DNA of 64,000 bases from assembly GCF_040712315.1 (NCBI RefSeq), contig NC_134016.1, positions 50,054,986-50,118,985 of the forward strand, given 5' to 3'. A model generated the notes under the pieces. That model saw only the letters and a list, made by a program, of their open reading frames with translations, searched no databases and had not been told where the DNA came from. Source of the DNA: Castanea sativa. Lineage: Eukaryota > Streptophyta > Magnoliopsida > Fagales > Fagaceae. Positions 1 through 12,690 of this stretch are shown here, piece by piece; within the stretch, counting starts at the first letter, position 1, and the number at the start of each line of letters is the position of its first letter. A program made the translations under genes and the position numbers.

Positions 1-596
1 TGACAATAAATAATTTTTATTAATTGATCCAACTAACAACAAGAACTTATAATAATAATAATAATTACAGTTGAAGCAAAGCGTTGAAAAACTCCTCACC
101 TCTGAACTTGCTCCATTAAACCCACATATTCATATTTGGTTCCTTGATACTGACCACCCAATGCCAAACAATTTCAAGTTGACCCATCTTTGAGAACCAA
201 ATTTTTTTCCCTTGGGACCACAGTTTGTTGCGTGGGCAATCGATGTTACATTCATTCAGTACCCTGAAAGGGAATGAATCCCATCTGTACACAAATACCT
301 CGAAAGAGAAAAAGGTTGTGGGCCTGTATTATAAAAAAATCATTCTCTAGTGACATTCTACGAATATCAACTATAATGCACTCAAACAAAAAATTCTTGT
401 TTCTCCAATCATTACCATGTATCAAAAATGTATTTATCATATCTATTAATCAATATATAAATCATTACTCTTATGATATGCGAGTTTTATAAATTTAGAC
501 ATTATGAGAAGAAAGATGCATGTAATAATTGATTTTAGTTTGTGTCTAAGTCTAGGAGTTGTAAAATCTTTTGTAATTTTGCATCAGACAATACAA
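1..596. other. No gene recognised
   Basis: AT-rich stretch with only short open frames on both strands, none with a recognisable family signature or codon structure. It could be flank of a gene to the left. It ends at the hAT-type element that starts at 597. Confidence 0.4.
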
Positions 597-1204
597 CACT
601 GGCGGCTCTACTTATATGTGAGGGTGACCACCCTCACTTGTCCAAAAAAAAGAACTTATATATGCAAAAAAAAATTATATAGATAATTATATTAAATTAA
701 TATATTCTGGGACTATCCTGACTTGAAAATATTGTATATATATACTTTAAAAAAATATATTACTTACTAAATTAACTTATTTTGATCACTCTAATAAAAA
801 TGTTGAACACTTTTACTTGAGAATCATAAGAATTTGAGTTCAATAAATATAAGAATAATGCTACATTCACAATATTTTCACCGTAAATTTTATGTGGTAA
901 GCTATTACTAATTCTAATTCGGGTTCAATATTGACATGTTTTACCCACCAATAATAGGCTCTCGACTTGTTGCATAAAATTTGTTATGAAATTATTGTGG
1001 TCACTTTATTATTCTCATATTAGTATTTTCAATTTGCATTTTATCTTTTATTAGTCTATTTTTTTTCTTATTTTCTTTGTTAATACAAACAATTGTAATA
1101 TTTTATGTATTTGCGTGTTTTTTTGTGAAGTTAATATATTCAAATTATCTCTTTACTAAATTTTGTTAGTGACCACTCTAAAAAAATTTCTAGAGCCACT
1201 ATTG
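597..1204. mobile_element. hAT-type non-autonomous element (MITE), 608 bp
   Basis: The ends are imperfect inverted repeats: left CACTGGCGGCTCTA, right (reverse complement) CAATAGTGGCTCTA. An 8-bp direct repeat, caatacaa, flanks both sides (589-596 and 1205-1212). Eight-base target duplication with short inverted ends is the hAT superfamily signature. There is no coding capacity. The interior around 850-1010 resembles sequence near 10784-10905 and 21402-21605, a dispersed family in this window. Confidence 0.8.
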
Positions 1205-1212
1205 CAATACAA

Positions 1213-2780
1213 AATAGAAAAATGGCTCAATTTTAACGTCAAACTTCAAAATCACCTACATTAGTCAACTTTGTAAATTTAAATTGACGTTATTTATTTT
1301 GTATTTGATTTTTTAAATTATTTATTTATATATTTCAAGAATGAAAGTAAATAGTAGTTATTGTATCTGAAGAAAGAAACAATTAATATTGTGTAATGTG
1401 ATAAAAGTATTTTTGAAAACGAGTCATTTTTCAAGAAGTATTTTCTATAAAACTATCTAATTTTCTAGAAAACGAGTCATTTTTCAAAAAGTATTTTTTA
1501 TAAAATTATCTCATTTTTTAATGTTTGATAACAACTTTAAATGAGTTGAAAAACAATCTCCTAATTTTCTTTATTTAGCTTGCTGTGAGATATAGTTGTT
1601 TTCCAAAAAAATTTAATGGAAAACAATCTCTAAAAATAAGCCATACTTTTTATGTTGACCAAAAATAATTTTCCTTTCACTCATCTTTTCTTATGCTACC
1701 AAACATTAGAAAATATGAAAAACTATTTTTAAAAATAATCATGATATGTAAGAGATAATTGATTTTCTCAAATCACATAAATGAATATTAAAATAAATAT
1801 GATATGTTTTATAAAAATATCCAACAATTTTTATATTAAAATAATCATGATTTTTTATCTGTACTTGTACTTTAAGTTATTGGATACATTCTTTTTTTAA
1901 AAAAGTTATTGGGTATATTTCCAATTCTGTTATTTCCATATACCTTGTGGGCCTATAGTGATGACCAAATCCGTACATGTACTGTTTTCCTTTCTTGTTA
2001 CATCATAGTGTAGACGTGTGCTCTTATGTCACGTGCCAATTAAAACAAAGAAATGAATTGCATTATTCTTTTTTTATGAATTTCAGTTTAACATACAAGT
2101 GGTAAAGAAAATTTAAAGTTACCGTTTATGCACCTTGTCCTAGATGTGGAATATATCAAATTTTGGGTTTATACAAAAATATCTATTCTGACCCGGGAAG
2201 GAATTTTGTGGTCAATCAAGGATTTGGCATAGAAGAAGGCAATAGATATTGGAAATGAGAGCAAAATTGAAAAGACATACTTGTGAGGAGAAGAAATTAA
2301 TGAAACATTAGAGATGCTGTAGATTTGTAGTAATCTAAATATGTACAAGATTGATGGCATGTTTGTTGCACTAAATATGAATTTATTACAAGAATGATAA
2401 GTTTGAATATCAGTAATAAAATGTATTGTAATAGAACATCTAAACATATTTATAAGTTTAATTGCAAATTGTAACATAAGATAAAATTTAAGATTTATTT
2501 TAGGAAATATTATTTCCTAAAAAATACTATTTCATAAAAAATAACATTTCATAAATTTGAGAGAGAGAGATGAGTTATTTTTTTATGATTTTTTATTTTC
2601 ATAATTATTGTTGCATATGAAAGTTTGTTTATTTTGAAATATATTAATTTTATAAATTATTTCATTTTTTTATATATAAGATAGAAATCTACTCTAACAT
2701 AATATAAATGTATATGTGTGTAAAACTCTTTTTTGGAGACTTGAACCCTGACCCTTGTCCTCCACATCCCACGAGCACTT
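1213..2780. other. Intergenic AT-rich DNA, no gene
   Basis: No supported gene. A short local repeat is present: an 'aaaacgagtcatttttcaa' string occurs near 1417 and again near 1469, each followed by similar text. The open frame at 2169-2477 (minus) has no family resemblance and is treated as chance. Confidence 0.4.
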
Positions 2781-2894
2781 AGGGCCCATTTGGTAGACTG
2801 TAATAGACACTGTAATGTAATAGATATTTCTATAGCATAACTATTCGGTTGTTTGGTTATGTTTTTATTACAATGAATAGTTATTTCTTATGAA

Positions 2895-3280
2895 TAACTA
2901 TTCTTCAAAATGAAAAATAATTATTTCTTATCAAAAGTACTGAATATCTATTTTTTCACCTTATATAATATATTTTTAAAAAAATTTCCTAAAAAGCCAT
3001 TAGTTGCCACATCTTCAAAAGGAAAGAAAATAATTTTTCTTCTTGTTAATTATTAGCTTTATTTTGAACACACTAAAATACACTTATTTTAGAAAATTTG
3101 ACTTAAAAATAATTTAGAAAATAACTATTCTTTTTCAAAAATACTGAATATCTATTTTTCCATCTTATCTAATAACTTTTTAAAGAAATTTGCTAAAAAG
3201 CCATTAGTTTCCTAAATTTTCCTTATTATTAATTATTAACTCTACTTTAAACACCCAAAATTCGACTTAAAATTAATTTA
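2895..3280. repeat. Local direct duplication (about 190 bp unit, two diverged copies)
   Basis: The text around 2935-3080 (tactgaatatctatttttt, ctaaaaagccattag, ttaattattag) recurs at 3160-3260 in the same order and orientation. The block starts near a 'gggcccatttggtagactg' sequence at 2783 that resembles a plant MITE terminus interrupting an older repeat. I could not place a matching right terminus, so the element type is open. Confidence 0.5.
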
Positions 3281-3600
3281 ACTACACCTTCTTTTTATAC
3301 TTTTAAAATTGTTAATGCACGTTTAGGATTCTAACTTGACCCATCCCACTCTCTAGAACATCAAAATCATAGTAACCAAACCCCTCCTAACAACCCCTTT
3401 TAACCCATAATCAACCCCCACGTAATGCAATGCTCTCTCTCTCTTTCTTTCTTTCAAAGGGTCCCACATCCCCACCCTAAATTGCGAGTCAGCCAATCAT
3501 TACCCAATAAACCCATCATTCCCACTTTAAACCCCAAACCCCACGTGCATCCTTAACCCTAGTTAACCCCTTAACCCAACCGCCTCAAAACTCTTAAACA

Positions 3601-3622
3601 CCCCCCCCCCCCCCCCCCCCCC
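3601..3622. repeat. Poly-C tract (22 C)
   Basis: Uninterrupted run of 22 cytosines about a dozen bases upstream of the probable TATA box of the TPD1-like gene. Length is likely unstable and prone to sequencing error. Confidence 0.95.
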
Positions 3623-3634
3623 TAAAAACCTCAC

Positions 3635-3642
3635 TATAAATA
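3635..3642 (+). promoter_or_regulatory. Probable TATA box of the TPD1-like gene
   Basis: TATAAATA lies about 820 bp upstream of the chosen start codon, so a long 5' leader or an unannotated leader intron is implied. A CACGTG G-box lies upstream near 3542 (ccacgtgc). The block 3480-3590 (acccaat...ccacgtgc...aaccctagttaac) recurs near 11045-11140 and 34080-34175. Confidence 0.55.
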
Positions 3643-3721
3643 CCCATACAAACCACAAAATCACAAACCCACCTTTTTCCACTGCCTCTCGTCCAAACCC
3701 CAAATTCTCAAACCCAAAAAG

Positions 3722-3723
<2 letters not shown>

Positions 3724-3759
<36 letters not shown>

Positions 3760-3771
3760 TCTCTCTCTCAC
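3724..3771. repeat. (CT)n microsatellite in the TPD1-like leader
   Basis: Nearly pure CT dinucleotide run just downstream of the predicted transcription start. Further CT-rich patches follow at about 3873-3898 and 3915-3935. CT-rich leaders are common in plant genes. Confidence 0.9.
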
Positions 3772-4462
3772 ATATATTAATATGGATTTTCAGGCTGCTT
3801 TAACATTGTGTTGTACTGTATGTTTTGTCATTTGTGGCTTAAGCACCACCACCATATCCCACTCTGCCATGTTTGTCTCTCTCTCTCTCTCTCTCTCTGT
3901 GTGGACCTTTTCTTAGCTTTCTCTCTCTCTCTTTTGTTCTGCTTTTGCATGCACAAACACACTCTAAAAAACCCACCTCACTCTCTGCGCTCTCTCTAGC
4001 TGTTCACTTTGTCTACTCTCTCTCACTCTCAGTACTATCAATTTATATGGGGTTTCACTCTTAGTTTCTTTCTTAAAATTGTTTTTTCAAAACACTTTTT
4101 CAGACTGTTTTTCCTTTTCGCTTTGTGATGGGTTTTCAAATCGCCGTCGTTTTGAGCTACTTCTTGTTAGTGTAAAAAGTCTTTGTCTATAGACCTTCAA
4201 AAGCCTAGTCGTCCACCATCACCACCCGTGAGTTTTGGACATTGTTTTTTCTCTTTTTTTACTCTTTTTAGTTGTCAAATCTAAGCCCTTCTTTTGCTCA
4301 GATCGACGGCTCTGCTCTAATTCCTGTACTTGATTTTCATTGATGTGATATATATGCATATTTCATCGCGGCTTTATTGACCATATCACTTCGTCGTTGT
4401 TGTTGTTGTTGTTGTTTTAGAGAGCAATTTGGCCGAGTTGCTGTCTGAGTCACAAGGAAAAG

Positions 4463-6294
4463 ATGAAGAGAGAGTTGAAACTCGCTTCGTTGTTGTTGTT
4501 GTTCTTCTTAGCTGCTGCTGCTTTTGTTGTTGTTTCTGGTTTGCTTCTATATTCCTCTTTCTTTCACTATTATTCTATTTAATTGAAAAGAAAAAAAAAA
4601 CAATGTTTATTACATTCTTTGTTTTTGTATTTATGTTACTTTTTTATTATAATAATATTTTAATGTTTCAATAATTTCTGTGGGTTTGGTACTTATGGTT
4701 CCTCTTTAACAAAACACAAGGGACCTCTGTGTTCTCTTCTATATCAAATTCAATTTCCTTCTTATTTTGGCAACCAAAAAAAAAAAAAAACAAATAGAAT
4801 TTAATCTCTAATTTTTGTTTTTTAAGGTGTGGAGAGCTCAATAATCTTTCAAGGAAAAACCAATATCATCAAGCTTCCACATCGCAAGCTTCTGGGTGAG
4901 ATTTGAATTCCTAATTAATTTTTTTGGTTTTTTTTTTTATCAAAAAATAATATTTGGGAAATTTGTTTAGATGTCAGATGTGCACGGCTGAATTATTTTA
5001 TGGGTTAGGCTATAAACGTGTGCACGAATTGTTAAATTAGAACTGGACCCCTCATGCCTAGGAATATTATTAGGACTATTTAGCACTGTTTGGAATATCT
5101 TCTTGACAAGATCCCAAATATCCCTGACCTTTTTATACCCATTTGTTCTTCTTCTTCTTCTTTTGGGTCTGTGTGTGTATGTGTCACTTTTTAAATTTTT
5201 TAGTTATTTTTTTTGAATGGGATTGGTTTGATTGATTAGCTTATAGCTTATAATAGCCCATCTAGAATCTAGGTAGGTGCTGTGCGCATTGTGCCTAGTG
5301 GAACCAGGCGCAAATTAGCAACCCATCTCTTAACTTTGTGTGTGCTAGCTAGCTGTCACCTTGACAATGTTTCTTTGAATTGTAAATTGAATATGACTTC
5401 AATAGGGGTCTCTTTTATTTATATTTTTTTAAAATGTGTGAAAAGTGTAAAAAGATGTATAATGTTGTTTAAATTATTATACTAAATGGGGTCTTAATTT
5501 TAGTGCAAACATTGCTATTATTATCATGTTAAAAAATTTTCATAATTTTTTGTTTTTGGGGTACAATTATTGAGTTGAAAAAGTGTAATTATATCAATGA
5601 ATATTTGTTAACAATTTTTTCAACGACTTGGTTGAAATAAAGTTGGGATATGTGGAAAAGCAAAGTGGCAAAGTTGACCCTACCGCATTGGCCTTTTGGG
5701 GTTCCTTTGTCTGTTTCTCATTTAATTTACACACTATACCTCCCGTGAATTCACCTCCAAGAAAGTGTATTTTGTCTGTAGATGATGTAACCCAATTGAA
5801 AATTAAAGTTTGGTGGGTGTGTGTTCACATTTTTAATGCTTTATAGTTTATACTTTATTAATAGTGTGTGTGTCATTAATATTATAAGCCGTGTCCTTTC
5901 ACTATCCAGAATTTATTGCAAAGATCCCTTTTCTTATTTGTTCTTGCTTTACACAGCAATGGTGGAACCAAACCGAATATTTGGCGAAAAGTGTACCAAA
6001 TCGGACATTGTGGTGAACCAAGGCCCCACTGCTCCACTGCCTAGCGGTATTCCCACCTACACAGTTGAGATATCGAATGTCTGCGCTACTAGTTGCAACA
6101 TTGCTGCCATTCACTTGAAGTGTGGGTGGTTCAGCTCAGCCAAGCTCATCAACCCCAAAGTTTTTAGGAGGCTTGGATTTGATGATTGCCTTGTTAATGA
6201 TGGCAAGTCTTTGGGTGTTGGTGAATCTCTTTCTTTTCAGTATGCCAATACTTTTTCTTACCCAATGTCTGTCTCTTCAGTAGCATGTGTTTAG
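4463..6294 (+). CDS. TPD1-like secreted peptide, three exons, complete
   Basis: Protein of the TAPETUM DETERMINANT 1 family: small secreted cysteine-rich ligands, of which TPD1 acts through the EMS1/EXS receptor kinase in anther cell fate. Exons by GT-AG rules are 4463-4538, 4827-4895 and 5957-6294, joining to 483 bp (160 residues plus stop). Exon 1 gives a start MKRELKLAS followed by a leucine/alanine/valine-rich hydrophobic core, a classic signal peptide. Exon 2 encodes a short linker ending in the basic HRKLL motif. Exon 3 carries the conserved domain, beginning [15 protein letters not shown], then [29 protein letters not shown] and DDCLVNDGK, and ending SVACV, with six cysteines. Both introns are phase 1 and the splice joins restore the frame exactly, which supports the model. 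No exon shows damage. Which TPD1/TDL paralogue it is cannot be decided here. Confidence 0.9.
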
Positions 6295-6402
6295 TATAAA
6301 ACTAAAGAACATTATAGTTTTTGCTACCCCAACCCAAACTATACGTTTACATTCATATAATACAAAGCAGGACAAGGTATAGTTAAAAAAAAAAAAAAAA
6401 AA

Positions 6403-7570
6403 AAAACTCAATACCCTTGTCTTGCTTTGGCTTTATATGTTTGTTGGGGTTTATTTCTATTTCTGGGGCTTTTGTATACTGTAAAGGGGTCTGGTTTGGA
6501 TTGAGGGATAGGAATTTGGTGGATAATGACTGATGTATTTGTTTTGGAGTGGATACACGTTTGTGATATAGAACACATGGTGGTAGTATTACACATATAT
6601 GGAATTTTACAATGCGAGATTTGAGACTGTGATTAGAGGGAATATTTTGTTTGTCTTGTTTCACGATGAGGATGTGGTAAACAGCATATTACATATATAT
6701 AGTCGAATTATGCTTGATTCTGACAGTTTCTTTTTTGCTGTCCATTGTTTTTGGACGGGTAACAACTCTATGTGCATGATGACAATTTGCTTGTGGTGGT
6801 GGCCTCATGTTTGTACTGTCTGTCTCTCATTTGTCCCCATTGTTTTTGTTTATTTGTTTTGGTATTCCCTACAACAATGATATTCAATGCCTGGCCCGTT
6901 GGATAAAGTTGTGTCCATAATTTGCTATTAATTAATCTTATTAAAAAGTGAGGCTATAAAAAAAACATATATTTGCAATTGGATTAGGTAAGACAATTAG
7001 ATTGGAGGACTAATAATAGACTTTAAAATGGATATTGAGGACAATCAATTGGTTGTTTGGCAAGTTTCTACTTGTCATGTATAGAAAGTTGAAAATGTAT
7101 GGTGTATCGACTATCCAATCATATACATCTATACTAATTGTACTTTTGGGCGTACAAAAATGTTAAAAAGAAGGAAATTTGGGTCACACTCCAAATCACA
7201 AATAGACCTGGTCTCATGGATATTCAACAGCTCAATTTTGCCATCCTTTTTTAATTCTAGGGGTCTGTTTGGTTGGGAAGATGGAAAAGTGGAAGGATGG
7301 AAAATGGCGAAAGGATGGAGAAGTGAGAGGATAAAAAATATTTTAGTTTCCCTTATTTGTATTTGGTTGGGAGGGTGGAAAAAACTCAATACCCGTATCT
7401 TGTTTCGGGTTTGTATGTTAGTTGGGGTTTATTTCCATTTCTGGAGCTTTTGTATGCTGTAAAGGGGTCTGATTTGGATTGAGGGATAGGAATTTGGTGG
7501 ATAATGATTGATGTATTTGTTTTGGAGTGGATATACCTTGTGATATAGACCACATGGTCATGGGTCAAAT
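6403..7570. repeat. TPD1 3' flank duplicated in tandem (two copies, about 980 bp apart)
   Basis: 6403-6590 and 7382-7565 are close direct copies (aaaactcaatacccg/t, gtaaaggggtctg, ggattgagggatagg, tggataatga). The spacer after the first copy (about 7180-7250: aatagacctggtc, caacagctcaattttgcc) also recurs at 7570-7645. More diverged copies of the same flank lie at 11995-12135 and 36956-37110. A different GT/GA-rich piece (about 7255-7378, gtttggttgggaag) has been inserted into this tandem block. Confidence 0.75.
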
Positions 7571-7829
7571 CTCAAATAGACCTGGTCATGTACCAGGGTA
7601 CAATTTCATGGATTTTCAACAGCTCAATTTTGCCATCCTTTTCTAACTCTAACTTTTGCATTTATTTTCTTCTCAAAAAAAAAAAAAAAAAAAAGCTTTT
7701 GCACATTTCTTTTTGGAAAAATATGTTTAGTTAAAGTTGGCGTTGCAATGGAGTGGGGCATGAATAGATCATGAGTGTGAGAATGTTAAAATCTTAAATG
7801 ATAAATTATAGGTGAGATGTGGATGAAAA

Positions 7830-7833
<4 letters not shown>

Positions 7834-7870
<37 letters not shown>
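7834..7870. repeat. (AT)n microsatellite
   Basis: Pure AT dinucleotide run in intergenic DNA upstream of segment A. Confidence 0.9.
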
Positions 7871-7874
<4 letters not shown>

Positions 7875-8009
7875 CTTTAAATAATAAAATATATAAACCT
7901 CTGGGGTGGAATGGGTCAAGAAGGATGGGACTAGACTAGCAAAACCTATTCTTGCCTAAAATGGAGTCGGACAACGTGAAACATGAAGAATGTGGAATTT
8001 TTTACATCC

Positions 8010-8290
8010 CTGAAAAAAAGTTCTTCGTGACAACTTTTAGAAGTTTGTCTTCGAACCCATATGTTTAATTTGAAAAGGGTTAGATTGGGTTTGCTTTCTT
8101 CCATCTATCAAAAATGGATTGTAGCCAGTTCGATGCAGCTCAATACAAACCTGTACTGGTCCTTTCCAATTTACTGTGAAATCCATCATCCGGCCCAACC
8201 AAAATCCCATGTTTTTTAAAAAAGAAAAAAGAAAAAGAAAAAAGCCAATGCTTTTGTTTTGACTAATGCTATTGTTTTCAAAGTAGTACA
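8010..8290. repeat. Copy 1 of a four-copy dispersed unit (about 250 bp)
   Basis: A unit with 'acttttagaagtttg', 'aatttgaaaagggct', 'gggcccaaccaaaatcccatg' and 'gactaatgagtaatgacac' occurs at about 8025-8290, 13030-13275, 30700-30905 and 37535-37740. Two copies sit in segment A and two in B, so the internal duplication preceded the A/B duplication. No terminal inverted repeats or coding potential are seen. Confidence 0.65.
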
Positions 8291-11177
8291 AACATTATGC
8301 TTATATTTAATAAAATAAAATATAAAAAATAGCCGAAATATTTTACTTCCACAAGTTTGTGGCTCCAGTACTGTGTTGGAGTGAATAAATTGGTAATTTT
8401 ACATAAGTTCTTAAGTTAGCCATTCCTTTGTTTAGATATGAACTAAGAAATTAACAAATTAGACACTATAGCTCTAAAAAGTAACAAATTAAACAGAAGG
8501 TTTAAACCTCATTACCTTTAATAACTTCAGGGTTGAATTTGTAACCTTTTTGAAATAATAAGGTATAATTTGCTACTTTTCAAAACTTCAACCATGTTGG
8601 TGTCACAACATATTTCTACCTACAAACTTAACACGTTGTTGTTAAAACTATATGCATATGTCTAAAACAACTCGTTTGATTATGTTGTAAGGGTTGTATT
8701 ATGCACATCAACACATATACATTCCAAACCTAGGCTTCTTAAATCATCTAATTAATACAGGACAATTACTTAATGTGGGGAAGCATTGAGTGTCCATAAA
8801 GATCAGATAGCTAGCTTCATTGGTGTTTTATATAACCCAATCAAGATATTTTAGGGGCAAAATGTCATTGACAATGTGATGCAGGCCGAGATCTGATAGG
8901 TTGGCTAAATCAAATATTAAATCAAATGATTAAGATGAATAGTTTTGGGATGCCACTTAACTGCTACTAATCGTGGATGTCACTTAACACTACAAAGTCA
9001 CACACTTGATTGTTAGGAGGAATTGCTCAACTCCTAAGGAAGGACACTTGCAAATAATTTTATGAATAAAATTTCTTTGCTGTCTTCTAATTTCTCATTG
9101 ATATTTACTGGTGAATATATTGCATGTGAAATAAATATTTACAATTAAATGCTTCACAACTTCCAACATAAATGACAACTCTCTAGATTGATTTCACATC
9201 ATCTTATGATCAAATTTATTACGCTGGAAGTTTGGAACAACTACTAGCAAGACTCATAATTAACTTTGACTGAATAATAAAGCTAAATAAAAAGACAATT
9301 GGACTTATAAATAAATGACACATGTCGCTTACGTGGCTGCCACATAAGTTGTCACTATGCTCTATATCATAGTGATGATAGCAAAATTAAAGATTTGAAG
9401 AGAAAAATCATATCATGGAATCCTAAAATGAAACTTATGGTGGGAAAGCATTCAGAAAGAGGCTCAGGTAGGCTTAGTTGACTATAGTCTCAATATCACT
9501 GACCTAAATACAAACCTACTTGGCATGCCATCTAGTGAAAGTAAAAACGACTTTATGATTTGTTCATCCATAACATTGTCAGCACACTAAATTTAAGGAT
9601 TAGCAAACTAAATTCAAGGCTTATTTTTATTATTTACAATTTTTTATTTCTGTTAATGGGTACTCAAAGATTAGCAAACTAAATTCAAGGCTTCAATTGT
9701 AACAATTATTACAAATATTATTATTTAACAAGCATTCCATTGACACCATGAAAAGCAAGACCTCATACCTACAATCTTAGTCTTCGACCAATCCCCACTA
9801 AATGCTTTAACAAGACTAGTGGCATTTTTTGGGTTTCTTGCTTATAATTATGGTGTTAGAAGCATTTCCTAATGATCTCAACCCAACATCTTTTCTAGCT
9901 CACTCAAGAAGAATATAATCAGGATTACAATTACAAATTATCTTTTATATTTTAGGGCTTCCATGGGGCCCATGGCCCTTAAATAATATCCTTGACCTTG
10001 AGTCTTGACATTGACAGACCCCAGTTTGCAAGTTGCAACTTGCAAGTCCCATAAAAGATATGGTTCAGAAATATATACTTGATCTCCTTAATATCATGCT
10101 ACATTTCTCAATATTTTTGCATTCATGAGTCACCTACTCCAATAAACAATCTGCCATTCAGTGTGATTTAATCTTGTGATACAGTTTCTTCCTGGATTCG
10201 TTCATGAAGAAACTTTTCATCAAGGAAAAGACCAAAGACACATAAATTCACATTTTGTGTGTTCGTACAATGACTAAGATTTACTCTATGATTATTAAAT
10301 GCATAGTATTTTGTTTTAATAAATTCAAGCAGTATTGCTATTCTGATCTCTTCTCAAGTGGCTCAGAAATTGTTGTACGAAGGGTGGTATCAAAGGATGC
10401 TCGATCTATTATGAGTCCAAAAAGAGAGAGATAGGGAGAGGAGTCCGTACTTCATTTCAAAGAAACTTCATTAAAAAAAACTTGCTTTTTTTTTTTTTTT
10501 GGGAGTAATGTTATAACTTATAATGTGGCAAGTGGCAACCTTTTTTTTTAAATTTGGATCCACTGTTGATATCTTTTTTTTTTCTTTTTTCTTTTTTGTA
10601 ATTTCCTAATAACTATTCACTATATTAGCTGTCTGTAAAAAAATTTGTAAAATAGTTTTTGATTTTAGCATTTTTCATTTTTGTTAGAAAATAGCCAAAT
10701 TAGCCATGGCCACCTCAATTGTATTTAGTGAGAACTCGATTTTACAAACTTCGAGTTCTATTCCAAAATAGGGCTTTTCAAAAATAAAAATACTATGTCT
10801 ACAATATTTTTACAACAAATTTTAAATGGCAAGTTATTGCTGGTTGTAATTGGTTGGTAAAAAAATAATTTTAATAATGAGTCCAGATTAAAACCAAATA
10901 GATATTTGGAAAAAGAGTTGATTTTAGATTTTATTATTTTATCACGATCAGACCAATCGAATTAGTGATGTAGTAAATAACTTTATTCTTGTCTTCCTTC
11001 CATTCCACTCTATAATATCAAATTCCCTAAAATCATGGTCAGAGAGTTACCCAATGAACCATCATTCATTCTCACTTAAAACTTAAAACAAAGAAAACCC
11101 TAACCCCACGTGCGCCCCTCTTCAACCCTAGTTAACCTTAACCCAACCCCAAACTTTGTCCTCAATGCCTTTGCTAT

Positions 11178-11182
<5 letters not shown>

Positions 11183-11232
<50 letters not shown>

Positions 11233-11254
11233 ATCTATTTATCTATCTATCTAT
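11183..11254. repeat. (TA)n then (CTAT)n microsatellite
   Basis: About 25 TA units run directly into an interrupted CTAT tetranucleotide tract. Segment B has only a few bases at the equivalent place (about 34213-34225), so the array expanded after duplication. Confidence 0.9.
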
Positions 11255-11305
11255 CTTGAAAAAAGAAGAAGAAGATTTTCAGGTATTTGTGTTTTTTTCT
11301 TTTTT

Positions 11306-11454
11306 AGAGAGTTTCAAATTATAACATCCGCTCCTGATAATAGTTCTTTTATCATTAGACCAAGACACCAATCGATTTTTGGCATAAAAGGGGATTAAAC
11401 CCTAAATCTCTTATTCAACCATTAGAAACTTTACCAGTTGAGCTAACTAAAACC
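11306..11454 (-). mobile_element. tRNA-derived SINE, copy in segment A
   Basis: Read on the minus strand, the head carries an A-box-like TTAGCTCAACTGGTAAAG and a B-box-like stretch (ggtttaatcccc), the split pol III promoter expected of tRNA-derived SINEs. The body ends in 'atcaggagcggatgtt'. The same unit occurs on the plus strand at 49323-49480 and, interrupted, at 34274-36573 in segment B. Because it is shared by A and B at the same position, it predates the duplication. Confidence 0.7.
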
Positions 11455-12249
11455 GAAAGAAAGAGAAAGAGGAATCGCTTGTCACACACTATTAGTGTCC
11501 TTAATGCCCAAACTTTGTACTTTCTCTCTGCTCAACGTAGATGGCATCATAGACTTGATTGGAATATTTCTATATGGACCATCGAAAGCCTCTTCCATCC
11601 TTAATTCTATGAGAGGGGGGTGAATGGCCTTTTCTCGATTTTGAGTCCGTGAGATCAATGGTTAGATTGTTCGATATTGAATGTGGATCATTAAAAGCAC
11701 TTAACATGGTACGAATTTTGAAACACGCGAAATCCTTAGCCAACATTTGCATGAGTGGCGTTTCAAAGGTCTTAGTAGAGGAAGCTTTTAGTGGCCGCTT
11801 GTAGTGGCCATTAACCATGACCCTGGCCTATGGCACCATTCCATTCAAGGTTATAGTCTTTAAGATTAAGAGTATTTTCTTGACAAGATGTGAAAATATT
11901 AGTATATGTTTAGTAACAGTAGTTTTTGCTAGCCCATCTGAATTTTTATTTTATTTTATTTTATTTATTTGTGGTTATGATATGCTTGTTGGGTTTATTA
12001 TATTTTCCGGTTTTTTTTTTTGGGTAAAGTGTAAAGGGTCTGTTTTGGATTGAGGGTAGAGAGAGAATTTGGTGGATAATGAATGATTTTGTTTTGGGGT
12101 TTGGTGATATAAGAAGACCATACGGTGGTATTAATAAATCTAACTTTGTATATTTATTAATACCTATTTTTGTTAATAATCTTTATGATAACTCAAAATG
12201 TCATCAGATTGACACCCAAATGCTTACCTTTTAAATATCATTAAAAATC

Positions 12250-12690
12250 AGAGAAAATGGGCTTTTGCTTTTTTTTTTTTTTTTTAACTTTCCAGCAAAA
12301 TGCCCTATGTCTGAAACTAATTAAGAAAATGTTCCTATTTTGAAACTCGGTTTTCTAAAAATCGAGTTTCAAATATATAACTCGATTTTTGGAACATCAA
12401 GTTATAACGAACGTGGACTTAGATTTTTTTTTTCCTGGAACTCGAGTTCCATGTGAAGTACTCAAGTTCATGGAACTCGTGTTCTGTGTAAAGTACTCGA
12501 GTTCCACTTGAATTTTTTCAAGGAACTCGAGTTCCAATTTTTATTTTTTTTTTCAATTTGCTATAATTCAATTGTCTAAAAATTGAGTTTCAAAACAGGT
12601 TCATTTTCCTAAATATTTTTAGAAATTGGGCAAAATGCTAGATATTAAAAATAAAAAATAAAAAAAAAAGGACAAAAGCCCATTTTATCC
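12250..12690. mobile_element. Mutator-type foldback MITE, 441 bp
   Basis: The ends carry the inverted repeat AAAATGGGCTTTTG, and the arms remain complementary well inward (ttttgaaactcgg... against the reverse of ...gagtttcaaaac), so the element folds back on itself. Flanks are ttaaaaatc (12241-12249) and ataaaaatc (12691-12699), a 9-bp target duplication with one mismatch. Segment B has the uninterrupted site (attaaaaatctcatttg near 37212), so the insertion is younger than the duplication. The centre holds several copies of 'ggaactcgagttcc', itself palindromic. Confidence 0.85.

Noticed and set aside
4429..4674. Alternative open frame starting MAELLSESQG
   Set aside because: It overlaps TPD1 exon 1 in another frame and runs into the intron. 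The frame starting at 4463 gives a signal peptide and splices correctly.
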